Assembly (NCBI GenBank): GCA_032622095.1
Contig: CP136062.1
Coordinates: 166,042,090 to 166,106,089 of the forward strand
Source of the DNA: Siphonodentalium dalli
Lineage: Eukaryota > Mollusca > Scaphopoda > Gadilida > Siphonodentaliidae
DNA length: 64,000 nt
Direction: 5' to 3'
Positions 11,985-22,649 of the stretch are shown here, piece after piece (positions within the stretch are counted from its first letter, which is position 1; every line of letters starts with the position of its first letter). The notes below the pieces were generated by a model that saw only the letters and a program-made list of their open reading frames with translations, did not search any database and had not been told where the DNA came from. The translations under genes were made by a program, and so were the position numbers.

Positions 11985-12912
11985 CGCCCGGGACCGCCCG
12001 GGTGGCCCCACGTGCCCGTGGACACAATATATCGACGTTATAACGTAGCGACATGCCACCTGAGGGCAACATAGAAAAATTTACTCGTCTCCGGCCGGTC
12101 ATATTAACCCCACAAATGCCGATATTGGCTAAAAGAGCCTGTGTGATTACCGATGTCTTCGTGTGTTTTCAGACAGATTATTTTGGTGATTCTCGATAGT
12201 GCAATACACCTGAGTGTTAATTCCATATATTGACTCGTTGACGCGTCCACGGCCGATGTTATTAACCCCTCAATCTCCGGTAAAATAGTGTATAAACAAA
12301 AAGAACATTGGGACCACCCGGGCGGCCCCATGGGCCCGTGGACTCTATACCTCGACGTTATAACATAGCGACATACCCCACGAGGTCAACCTAGAAAATG
12401 TTACTCGCTCGCTCGACTCCGGCCGGTGTTATTAACCCCTCAAAATCCGATAAAATGGTATATAAACAAAAAGAACACCGAGACCGACCGGGACCGCCCC
12501 ATGGGCACGTGGACACTATATCGCGACGTTATAACGTAGCGACATACCCCACGAGGTCAACATAGAAAATGGTACTCGCTCACTCGACTCCGGCCGGTGC
12601 TATTAACCCCTCAAAATCTGATAAAATGGTATATAAACAAAAAGGACAAGTGGTGCTGGGACCGCCCGGGAACGCCCGGGTGGCCCCATGGGCCCGTGGA
12701 CACTATATCTCGACGTTATAACATAGCGACATACCCCACGAGGTCAACCTAGAAATGTTACTCGCTTGCTAGACTCCGGTCGGTGTTATTAACCCCTCAA
12801 AATCCGATAAAATGGTATATAAACAAAAAGAACACTGGGACCGCCCGGGAGGCCCCATGGACACTATATCTCGACATTATAACGTAGGCCATACCCCACG
12901 AGGTCAACCTAG
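11985..12912 (-). repeat. ~170-bp CG-rich tandem repeat, left array (about 5 units)
   Basis: Each unit contains, in order, GGGACCGCCCGGG, CCGTGGACACTATATC, the palindrome ACGTTATAACGT, CCCCACGAGGTCAAC, ACTCCGGCCGGTGTTATTAA and CCCCTCAAAATCCGATAAAA. The TTAACCCC block recurs at about 12104, 12261, 12429, 12602 and 12787. The array lies in opposite orientation to the one at 15592-16830. GC content is far above the surroundings. At 12105-12260 one unit is interrupted by a longer segment (GATATTGGCTAAAAGAG, then GTGCAATACACCTGAGTG) that is also present, inverted, in the right array. Similar ~160-bp internal repeats are known in Helitron-like 'pearl' elements of bivalves; a family match is not shown here. 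Confidence 0.85.
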
Positions 12913-13399
12913 AAACGTTATCCCCCCCCAACCAAATCAGATCACATATATTTGTTCACAGCTCTACTGGTATCTCCACTTATAGAAATTGAAAAGTCAC
13001 TATTTAAGGATCGACTAGTCTAATCTAACGCACCAATTTATACATGCCTGGAATATTATCATATTATGACAAATAAAGAGCGTTTATTGTAAAATCAGCC
13101 AACAATTGCTCGTATTTGCCCATTTAAGTCGTCTGAAGTCAACAGCATCTATAACTCTTGACACGCTGTGGGCTAATTTTACCACCTAGTACAAACGCTA
13201 TCGCATGCCAAATGGGGTGGGATGCTGAAAAATCGCAAGCCAATTTGCGCGCGATTTAGTTTGCCGTGTCCCGCGTGACTCAGCATCGCATGCGAATATC
13301 TTATACTATGTTTCGATTGTAAAATTCAAAGAAATGTAACTCTAACATACCCGTTATTTAGTAAAAAATCATACCAAAAGAATGACACCACAAAGAGAC

Positions 13400-13750
13400 A
13401 CGTTTCAAAAACACTATAGGAAAAATCACTTTTAGGGTGGGTGGGCTTGGGGGAGGCGGACGGCACTGTCTAAGACCTGTTGGGAAACACAAAATTCAAG
13501 CAACGTCACCCCTTTTTCAAATTGATATCGAGGCAGTCAGGTCGCGCCAGCGACCGCTGCCGCGGGGGCCTGATGGCTCATAAAAACAACTCTATATATA
13601 AGCGCCCGCGGCTACCACTTTATAGCATCAAGGGTAGACTGAGCAAATCGAGACGGGATGCTGGTCCCGCCAAACTCTCCAGACGGCATCGACATATCAA
13701 AACGCATGCGATTCTCGCCTATCGTATCCGTATTTGGACGAGATTGTAAG
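13400..13750. other. GC-rich stretch without assigned function
   Basis: This part lies between the two arrays and is locally GC-rich (GCGACCGCTGCCGCGGGGGC at 13549-13568). It holds a TATATATAAG box near 13595. An 89-codon basic open frame covers 13480-13749, but its start is arbitrary and no domain is recognised. Confidence 0.3.
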
Positions 13751-13754
13751 ACCA

Positions 13755-13985
13755 TAGCCTGAATTTTACCCACATGTTTCAATTCTCACCGATCAGATTG
13801 CAACAATTTTGGTTATAAAATTAATTATTTTATTTTACCAATACTTAGTGCCCTTTTCTCTTGACACGCCATGGGCCAATTTCACCCACATGTTTCAATT
13901 TTCACCGATCAGATTTCAACAATTTTGGTTATATAATTAATGATTTTATTTTATTAATAATTAATGCCCTTTTAAGACCTCTGAT
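13755..13985 (+). repeat. 116-bp tandem duplication
   Basis: ACCCACATGTTTCAATT occurs at about 13768 and 13884. The two copies stay alignable through GATCAGATT, CAACAATTTTGGTTATA and ATTTTATT. They differ by scattered substitutions. Confidence 0.75.
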
Positions 13986-14163
13986 GTCAACTGGACATGT
14001 ATAATAGGATTTTCCTGGTCAAAGTACCTCCCCATATTGCAACCCAACCCACGACCTTTTGGGCAAGGACTGAAAACATTATTCCCGGTGATGGAGGTCA
14101 TCATACTCTCCATATGTGGAGCTAATAAAGAAAATATATAATATGTAATATGGTCATCCCCCC

Positions 14164-15138
14164 CATAAGATAAGATAAGATTTTATTGCAAAATACACCC
14201 AATGGGCAGTTGCACATATAATAAATACATATATCAACATATGGAATAATTTAACATGAGTAATCACATACGATATGCATATACGCTCGTGAATTTACTG
14301 TCATAAAATCTCAGGTATACTCAGGGTATACTTGCTTTTATTAGACATTATGTATATTGTCTCGAATGGTGAAGAAAGACCGGATCATGTCGCATATAAC
14401 GTTAACGGTTGCAATTTGTTCATTCTGCATAATAAATAACTTCTCATAATTTGTCATTTCTAAGAAATGAGGGCACGTTGCAATTATGTCCTTTACATAA
14501 GCTTCGCGAATACTTTCATAGGCCCGACATTCTAAGATGAAATGATATTCTGACTCAATTTGTTTTGAATTACACGCAGAACACAATCTTTCTCTCACTG
14601 GTTTTGGGGGCTGTTTGTGTCTCCCTTTTTCGATTTCCAGTCGATGATTACTGATTCTCAATCTTGTGAATAGAATTCTCGCTTTGGCAGATCGTGCATT
14701 GACAATGTATGGTTCAATTTCATACTTTGACTTGAATAATCTATACGTTCGTATTTTATTTCCACTGATCGTTTTCTTTTCGGCATGATTTACATTATAG
14801 AATCGCATCAAATTTTCAGATTTCAGTTTATCCACCAAGGCGCGCTCTTGTATCCCTTGGAATTTCCGGCGGTCTGAAATATAGACGCCGTATTTTCCAT
14901 ATGAAATATATTGACTCGTCTTCAGCTTCAGTAGAGCAGACGGAACACGGATACAGCACCATGGATGGAAGCGTGACCGAATACGTGGTCGCATGATTTT
15001 AAGATATTTAGAATTAAATTTTATTTTTAATTCACACACGATTATATATAATCTACCCCGTAACGAAATATCGTGTGATTGGTCGGTAAGCAAATTAAGT
15101 ACACGGGTTTCCAGTATCACAAATACTCTCTTCGTCAT
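14164..15138 (-). pseudogene. LINE (non-LTR retrotransposon) ORF2 C-terminal fragment and 3' end
   Basis: The minus strand encodes an open frame of 265 codons (15138-14341). Its C-terminal half matches the region after the reverse transcriptase in many animal LINEs. A segment AKARILFTRLRISNHRLEIE (residues 151-170) is followed by a zinc-binding-like CX2CX9HX4C motif (C186, C189, H199, C204) in LCSACNSKQIESEYHFILEC. Downstream, the 3' tail ends at about 14164 with GCAATAAAATC and three TCTTA-type repeats, a typical LINE 3' end. The catalytic reverse transcriptase and endonuclease domains are absent, so the copy is 5'-truncated and cannot be active. It lies between the two inverted 170-bp arrays. 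Confidence 0.8.
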
Positions 15139-15591
15139 ATTGATCGTTATTGTCTAGCACCAAGAAGATTTTGGGATTACGACCATTTTCGATTGCAATA
15201 AAAACACGGAAACCTCATCGCAAATCTCCACTGTTGCCACGAGATTACCTGTTCGTCTTCCCCAAGTGTTATGAAAACACAGTTTCGTTTTAAATCCGCC
15301 AATATGTCTTCTGATTATTGTGAACGGGTTAATGTATACAATATAACAATTGCGATACCGTTTTACTGCTAATTGATATCAACACATTCAAACATCTGCC
15401 GCGGCTCTCTTCAGACAAGCAGTTGTTGTCGATTTCAACACAATTACACCCGCTCGTGTCAAAATATAAAAATTATACATGTAGGTGTAACGTTATTAAT
15501 TTTTATTGAAAACATTCAAGAAAATTGTGATATTTACGATCATGTAGGGCCGAATATTTATGGTGATACGGTATTTTGCGGGATTTTGTGT

Positions 15592-16830
15592 TGACGCGTC
15601 AGCGAGTCAATATCTGGAAGTCACTATCAGGTGGTATTGCACTACCATGCATCATCAAAATATGCTGTCCAAAATCAAAAGAAGACACCGAGCTCTCCGT
15701 GCCCTCTTAGCCAATATCGGATTTTTATGGGGTTAATAATACCGGCCGGAGTCGAGTGAGCGAGTAACATTTTCTAGGTTGACCTCGTGGAGAATGTCGC
15801 TACGTTATAACGTCGAGATATAGTGTCCATGGGCCCAGGGGGCCGCCCGGGCGGTCCCAATGTTCTTTTTGTTTATATACCATTTTATCGGATTTTGAGG
15901 GGTTAATAACACCGGCCGGAGTCGAGCGAGCGAGTACCATTTTCTATGTTGACCACGTGGGGTATGTCGCTACGTTATAACGTCGAGATATAGTGTCCAC
16001 GTGCCCAGGGGCCACCCAGGCGGTCCCAATGTTCTTTTTGATTGTATACCATTTTATCGGATTTTGAGGGGTTAATAACACCGGCCGGAGTCGAGCGAGC
16101 GAGTACCATTTTCTATGTTGACCACGTGGGGTATGTCGCTACGTTATAACGTCGAGATATAGTGTCCACGGGCCCATGGGGCCTCCCGGGCGGTCCCAAT
16201 GTTCTTTTTGTTTATATACCATTTTATAGGATTTTGAGGGGTTAATAACACCGTCCGAAGTCGAGCGAGCGAGTAACATTTTCTAGGTTAACCTCATGGG
16301 GTATGTCGGTATGTTATAACGTCGAGATATAGTGTCCTCGGGCCCGTGGGGCCGCCCGGGCGGTCCCAGTGTTCATTTTGTTTATATACCATTTTATCGG
16401 ATCTTGAGGGGTTAATAACACCGGCCGGAGTCGAGCGAGTAACATTTTCTAGGTTGACCTTGTGGGGTATGTCGCTACGTTATAACGTCGAGATATAGTG
16501 TCCACGTGCCCAGGGGGCCGCCCGGCGGTCCCAATGTTCTTTTTGATTATATACCATTTTATCGGATTTTGAGGGGTTAATAACACCGGCCGAAGTCGAG
16601 CGAGCGAGTAACATTTTCTAGGTTGACCTCGTGAGGTATGTCGCTATTGTTCGAGATATAGTGTCCCGGGCAGTCCCAAGGTTTTTTTTTTTATAGACTA
16701 TTTTACCAGTTTTACTGGAATTTGAGGGGTTAATAACATCGGCCGTGGACGCCTCAACGAGTTAATATATGGAATTAACACTTATGTGTATTGCACTACC
16801 GAGAATCACCAAAATATATATTTATTAAAT
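15592..16830 (+). repeat. ~170-bp CG-rich tandem repeat, right array (about 7 units)
   Basis: GGTTAATAA starts units at 15731, 15901, 16070, 16240, 16410, 16575 and 16728, a steady period of 153-170 bp. The order of blocks is the inverse of the left array: CCGGCCGGAGTCGAGCGAGC, TTGACC(T/A)CGTGG, ACGTTATAACGTCGAGATAT, GGCCGCCCGGGCGGTCCCA and TTTATATACCATTTTATCGG. Both outer borders carry the same segment, seen as GTATTGCACTACC at about 15636 and 16790. In total it forms a mirror of 11985-12912. Confidence 0.87.
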
Positions 16831-17786
16831 GCAATGCGTATATTAATGGCAAAATCATCTGCATTAGCTTATCGAAGATTGTTGCGTCCCGAATCGAGAT
16901 GTAAATATTTACAATTGAGTGTAGATCAGACAGTGTTTTCTATGGGAGGCCAAATTCATATTTAATAGCTAATTACTCTTAAGCGTTATTACCTCACTAA
17001 CAACTCCATTAGGCTTGAATATTAATGAGCTAGGCTAGCTGTCACAAGCTGGGAATTCTGTCCATCTCAAAAATTTATTTAAGTACCGCTGTATCTCTCG
17101 ACTGAGAATTAACTAAGGAAACCTTGGTCTAGTTATAACTTACAGACTGCATACACTCCTTGACAGGTTTATCCAGATAACAATTTAATTGTATATCAGA
17201 TGAATATAATAAAAAACACGACAAAACTTAGCACAGAAGATCAATATAACTTTTTCGGTTGCCGATTATCGCAATACGAATATTTTAATATCTTGAGTAG
17301 GATTGTGTTCTGTAGTTACAATAATGTATTTTTTTAACTTCCCGAGATCACAAATTGGATTCCTGCAGGCCACCTACATGTAGTTTGTTTCACGCATGTT
17401 TTCACTACACGGTGGAGGGCAGTTTGTAGTAAATTGAACGTGGTCACGAAAAAAATAACGCAGTGTATGGCGGTAACGAGCACCAATAGCACGGTGACCT
17501 GCGATGCAAGATGATAACAGTGGTATTATGGTGGTATCACCACAGTAAGTACCTACGTGTAACCTAGTTAACAGCTCGCTTAATTACATCATAGCAAAGT
17601 ATGGGATTAGATGCAACAGCGCCCAATGTTTATGTTTTCAAATGAGAGAGAACTCTAAGATGCCCATTTTTTTCGTAAATTATTACTTTTATGAAATAAC
17701 GGTCAAGTCTATAGATTTACACCACAAAAACACAACCTTCGCAAAACGTATAAGAAATGCTAAACCCAGGGTAGGTGTGCTTGGGG
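16831..17786. other. No gene seen
   Basis: No conserved repeat or coding segment recognised. One possible minus-strand donor (GTAAGT near 17137) lacks a matching acceptor. Confidence 0.3.
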
Positions 17787-18731
17787 TAGGGATCTGCGAA
17801 TCGAGGAATTTGCATCGAATCAAATCTCGATATCGAATCTTCTTCCCAATATCGACATCGAATCGAATCTCGAATTGAATCATCTAGTCATTGAAATTGT
17901 TTATTTATGTGTTTATTTTCTTGTATCATGAAAAAAACTGCAAAAGTCACTAGATAGTAGATACTGTGTAACAATGTTAATTAATCTCCATAAACATCCG
18001 TACTAGTAGGGATCTTGTGTTTTTTATTTAGGATAATCATGACATAGGCAAGTCATTCTCACGGGATATGTTGCATTGAATTTCTATCTAGCTGTGTCCG
18101 GCGAACGTGACACCAAAAAATGACAGTAAGACACATAAAGACAGTTCAATAAATGTATCACAAACCCCATGAAATGGAAGTCAAAGAGTGACAGTAAGAC
18201 ACATAAAGACAGTTCAATAAACGTATCACAAACCCCATGAAATGGAAGTCACTTGTCTACATTAAAGATAATACAGATTTGACACACTTGGACATGGGTA
18301 CACCGTTCGGCTATATACATGTAATTGCAATGATGGTTATCTGTTAAACTTTTCAACCCACAATAGATCACACACCAACATCCCATATTCACAATATAGT
18401 TTGTCTTCATGGAGGGGGTCCTAGAAAGCACACATAAATTACAACCGAAATCAATTGAGTTAAATTCCGCATCTAGCGTTCAAGCACTGTGTAGACAATT
18501 TATACAGTGTCGATACAGATTACAAATACATGCGGCGATTGATCACCGTCACGGGTTGCAATCGAAGCACATAATTTGCATAATGCACGTGTATTCTGAA
18601 CATGTATTTCTAGATGCAAAAAAACGACACTACACCAAAGTAACATCGATTCGAAAATATCCGAATCAGCAGACCGATTCGGGTGCCCGATATCGTCATT
18701 GAATCGAATCTCGAATATTCGCAGAGCCCTA
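17787..18731. mobile_element. hAT-like non-autonomous element (945 bp)
   Basis: The ends are TAGGGATCTGCGAAT and ATTCGCAGAGCCCTA, a 15-bp inverted repeat with one mismatch. Subterminal regions on both sides are packed with ATCGAATC/GATTCGA motifs, the layout typical of hAT ends. The flanking octamers GCTTGGGG and GCTTATAG agree at 5 of 8 positions, so the target duplication is decayed or the ends are slightly off. No transposase-like frame is present. Confidence 0.65.
18121..18256 (+). repeat. 68-bp tandem duplication inside the hAT-like element
   Basis: TGACAGTAAGACACATAAAG starts both copies, at 18121 and 18189. The copies are almost identical (ATGTATC versus ACGTATC is the clear difference), so the duplication is recent. 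Confidence 0.9.
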
Positions 18732-19610
18732 GCTTATAGCGCGCGGATGGACATGTACTACAAAAGTCAGCCCAAAAACAATCACGTTGTATTTAATACC
18801 AAATATTGCTTTTATGGACATTCTGCTACATTCAATTGACAGTGCAATATCAGGTCTTTCATATTTTGGAATGGAAGAAGAAAAACAAGTGACAATTAAT
18901 GCCTTTTATGCGCATAATGATGCAGTAAGTCACAAATACAAAAAAAATTCGGAATCGGAAACCCGAAGATGTCTGGCCTTTCGATATGTACATGTAAAGA
19001 TTGTTTGCTAAATTTTCTACAAGCAATAAGCAGGTACTCTGGCAAATGTGAGAATACAGCTACAATAGCTGAATTCAGCTAACCAAACTGTATTCAGTTA
19101 TATATTATACCCTCAAACCAACTGTTTTTCGATATAAACTATAATCGCTAATTTGCGCATCGAAAATAGGCTACCATATTCTCTGCCACTCTCAACTGCA
19201 ATGCCTTTTGTCGACGCTAATTTTGTGTGAAAATTTTCTACAGCGGTCAATGTTGGTCATAATGGTTTAATAACACTCTTGTGCAATGAGGAATACCTTG
19301 AAATGTACATTAAATACAATATTCATCACCGAAGATGGAACTATTCCCGGAAGTATGATCAATAGGTTGCTGCTAAAACGTTGTTTAATGTTTGTTGAGT
19401 TAAAATAGGTCAAAAGGGAACATCTCGAGCAAGAGATTAATGGGGCGAGTTCCATTCACTGCTTGAGCTGACTATCCGCAAAAAGGTGTGTAAATCACAT
19501 TAAAAACGTAGCTCAATCGGGCGACAGTAGACAAAACGAGCTACGTACTAGACCGTTTTGAATGTGTGCCCGACCTGTATTGTAGAGTGTGTACATGACA
19601 AAATAATATA
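18732..19610. other. No gene seen
   Basis: A 74-codon plus-strand frame (18787-19011) is present but has no recognised similarity and no splice or promoter context. Confidence 0.3.
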
Positions 19611-19790
19611 GCAATAACATGATTTTTGAGGGCGTTATGGTTTATTAACGGCCCGGCTGGAATGATTAACAGCCCAAGGGCCTATTAGCGGCCCGAGACG
19701 AAGTCGAGGGACGATAATAGGCCCGAGGGCTGTTAATCATTCCAGAGGGCCGTTAATAAACCATAATGCCCGATGAAATCATGTTATTAC
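19611..19790. mobile_element. 180-bp palindromic MITE-like element
   Basis: Arms of about 80 bp run inward from GCAATAACATGATTT and from its inverse AAATCATGTTATTAC, with the shared inner blocks GGTTTATTAACGGCC, GGAATGATTAACAGCCC and GGGCCTATTA. The centre is GCCCGAGACGAAGTCGAGGG. The internal complementarity is near complete, so the transcript or single strand would fold into one long hairpin. Confidence 0.8.
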
Positions 19791-20327
19791 TATTATTACC
19801 ACAGTTTTGGACATTTGACCCATTTGAGGATTTAGTGGAATAATGAAGTAGATTAAGAGAGAAATATTTTCAAGAACATTTAAGTTTGATATCATTTGAC
19901 TTGTCAGCTGACACGGACTGACGGAGTCTCGAAAATAGGACAGGGGAAAACCCAGCATTGGAGACGCGTAACAACCAATGAGAGGTTGACAGCTAAAAGT
20001 ATCAATGCATACTTACGCTTGATACAATAATTCAATCGTATGGCGTGAATTCCAATCATAAAACCACTTTTTTGTCGAGGAAATCGGATACATCTTCCCA
20101 TTATTTTCTTGAAATAAACACGCCATAATAATCGGAAGTTGAAGGGACGTAACTCTCACGATAATAAACGAGATCTATAGTTTCCGGGCGGCGGGCCGAT
20201 ATTGAACTAGGCTTCTCATTATCGGCCCGCGGCCCGCTGTTTTGGTAACAATACGCTATTTGGAACGCCCCGAAAAACATTATCAATGGCCTAGACTAGA
20301 GAACGCCCTATAAAGTGGTAATAATAA
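19790..20327. repeat. Possible larger element with ATTATTACCAC ends
   Basis: TATTATTACCAC at about 19792 and GTGGTAATAATAA at about 20314 are inverse to each other. Between them lies a hairpin, CGGCGGGCCGATA with CATTATCGGCCCGCGG (20180-20232). The relation to the adjacent palindrome is unclear. Confidence 0.4.
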
Positions 20328-20741
20328 TCAGTAGATCTAAATCACCTGAACAAGAAAATGTCAAGCCAAAATTAGCTGCCTGCTATAATTTATTAAACGA
20401 TTTGATTGTGAAGATTCTATTTTCTACAGAGATAATTTATAGTTTATTGTCTTGAATTTTATATGAATTATGAATATGGTGCAGTCCCAGAAATGTGTCA
20501 AGGCAATATTGCAACATGACATTGTCATTGTGGAATGCAACATTTTCCTAATTCCGAGTTATTTTAAGTCGTCTCACCTCGATCACAAATGTGTTCGATC
20601 GACACATTCTATTTTTAGACTGTTAACTACACACATGCTCTCAATTTGATTTTTGAAACATTTGCATGGCCATCATGCAATAACAAACACAGTTCAAGTT
20701 TCGTTATCTGTGTTACCTACATGGATACAGAAAATACTTAC

Positions 20742-20823
20742 CACTAAATCGTTGTTGCAGGTCCGCCGAGAGGGCGGAGAGGCCCCATTCAACCAATTTT
20801 CCGAAGACAAAATCGTCCGCCAT
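20742..20823 (-). CDS. Candidate first coding exon, unknown gene (possible SAM-domain start)
   Basis: The minus strand reads ATGGCGGAC at 20823, an initiation context common for animal genes. The frame stays open for 27 codons and meets a consensus donor GTAAGT at 20736-20741. The product starts MADDFVFGKLVEWGLSALSA and continues DLQQRFS. The local GC content is higher than its surroundings. Spacing of W, L and F residues (LVEWGLSALSADL) is like the first helices of a SAM domain, but that is a weak inference from a short segment. The next exon is not certain: the candidate at 11190-11273 is on the same strand 9.5 kb downstream. There is no intact gene body in view. Confidence 0.35.
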
Positions 20824-20900
20824 GATCTATAAAATGTGAATCTGAAAGCGAGTCTCCAAATATATCACGTGCACCAATGAGATTAACACGTTTTTTGCGG
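20824..20900 (-). promoter_or_regulatory. Possible proximal promoter of the candidate first exon
   Basis: Just upstream of the candidate ATG lie an E-box CACGTG (20866-20871) and an adjacent CCAAT motif (20873-20877, plus strand). No TATA box is evident. Function is inferred only from position. Confidence 0.25.
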
Positions 20901-21291
20901 AACCCCCCAAATTCCACATCTCGTTCCTCCAATTAAGTAATATCTCCCGGGAGAGTTCAAATGAGTCTCAGTGAGATTTAAAACGACCCCTCGTGGTCAC
21001 ACAAAACTATGGAATCAAGTCTCCAATTAACTTACCCCTCGAATCTTAAACCCGCAATGTTTAGTGTGCACCCCAGGATAGGCAATTTGTTCCCCGTGAG
21101 AGACCAATTCAACCTACGGAATTCTCAACCTTCCAACATTGACCCCCGTGTATTTAGTGTGCAGTGTATGAACGTACCCTTATCGAATGGTGCAATTCTG
21201 CATGCAATCCGACAACATATCCTCTCCAGTTATTGCGTACGTGCAAACACGATTTTGTTATTAATATATTTTTCATCCATAACATGCATTC

Positions 21292-21505
21292 GTTCACGAC
21301 ATATGTTCACAGCATTACCCGATAGCATCTTATATAGTTTCTGTGGAAATGATTACGTATATATAATAGATTTGTCATGTGTTATCATGCACAAATATGA
21401 ATTAGTTCACGACATATGATCGCAGCATAACCCGATAGCATCTCGTTTAGTTATTCTGAAAACGATCACGTATATATCAGAGATGTGTCATGTCAGAATA
21501 GAGGA
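21292..21505 (+). repeat. 113-bp tandem duplication
   Basis: GTTCACGACATATG starts at 21292 and again at 21405. Both copies continue with CACAGCAT or CGCAGCAT, ACCCGATAGCATCT and ACGTATATAT. Many differences show that it is not recent. Confidence 0.75.
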
Positions 21506-21509
21506 TCTC

Positions 21510-21950
21510 ATCACAGCCACGTGGTGCTCTTCGCTCTCCCCAATCGTTGATTCACCTCAGGAATATATTCTGGGAGAGAGTGGTCGATGTGTACGGCATT
21601 CAGGGCTACGAGTTCCTGGCTTCACTCTCTGTGGACACATTCGCATCTCTCCTTCTTGGAAACTCTAGCATATGCGAACAGTCAAACCATATCCACAATT
21701 CCGTGAACCTTGTTATTGGTGCTGCTGTCTTTCTTTTTCACTCTTCCAACATTGTAAAGGGTGTTCGTAAATACTAGCTTTCACGAATATGATACAAACC
21801 GTTACTGTCAGCTATCCAACATGCACAAAATAAAACTTGTGTTGTGCACGCATATTTCTTTCTATTGTATATATGTATTATTTATGATTGTGTGTATATT
21901 CTTCCTTTATACTGTTTGTATAATCTCTCCTCACAGGAGGCAATAAAGAT
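21510..21950 (+). pseudogene. Possible LINE C-terminal remnant with 3' tail
   Basis: A plus-strand frame ending at 21777 reads WERVVDVYGIQGYEFLASLS and continues with a hydrophobic tail. This resembles the last segment of some animal LINE ORF2 proteins. Downstream, a short CTCCTCACAGGAG hairpin followed by GCAATAAAG at about 21942 looks like a LINE 3' end. There is no zinc-finger-like motif or reverse transcriptase, so assignment is tentative. Confidence 0.35.
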
Positions 21951-22197
21951 ATATATCATTTTCAAATAATTACACTCACTTAATTTACTATAGTATTTGC
22001 AATTAGCTTAGAAAGAGCAAATGCATTTAATTATGATAATTACATGATTAGGGACGGATAACTTCGGAGTGACAATTGAGCGAAGTCGGTCGGCGAGTAG
22101 ACATTATACAAAAATTATGTCTACCAAAAACTACATTAAACCTGTGGATTTCCCCAATTTCACATGGGTCAATCGGGTGTTAATATAATCAGATTCT

Positions 22198-22592
22198 AAC
22201 AACAACAGTATTTTTAGAAATGCCGCTTCAGTTATCAGAATCGATTAATTGCCCAAAAATAATGCTAACCACTGACAACTATGGTATAAACTTGCCCGAA
22301 ACGTGTTATTTATCAGCATGTTGTTCGACGAAATTTGATCCTATTATCAACAGAAAGCCTCTTAATTTTAGAGTTATGCATCTTTATCCGCAATTTGGGC
22401 CGAGACTGTCGGCTCGTCGACTGTTTACTGGGCCACTAATAATTCTCAATGTTCTATAGAGTTCAAAAATCAATATCTAATAACTCTGAGCTTTGACATG
22501 TGATTTACTCGACTCAAATCAAATATTTTTAACCCCCGAATCCAAATAAATAGTAATTTAGGGGTGCTTAATCGGATTATGCATCTATGAAG
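22198..22592 (-). repeat. Dispersed repeat family R1, copy c (inverted)
   Basis: This is the inverse of 154-524, sharing AAATGCC(G/A)CTTCAGTTATC, TTGCCCAAAAATAATGCT and TTAGAGTTATGCATC. It is the longest match to copy a and shows that both retain the same extra block. Confidence 0.75.
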
Positions 22593-22649
22593 CGCGATTT
22601 ATCGACGATTGGGGCGCGTACGGATATAGCTTGTCCTCTCGATTTCTGG

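Noticed and set aside
13480-13749. Basic 89-codon frame as a histone-like or ribosomal protein
   Set aside because: No conserved motif; basic residues follow from local GC-rich composition.
21009-21419. 136-codon plus-strand frame as a gene
   Set aside because: Part of it is a 113-bp tandem duplication, no domain is seen, and the start is arbitrary.
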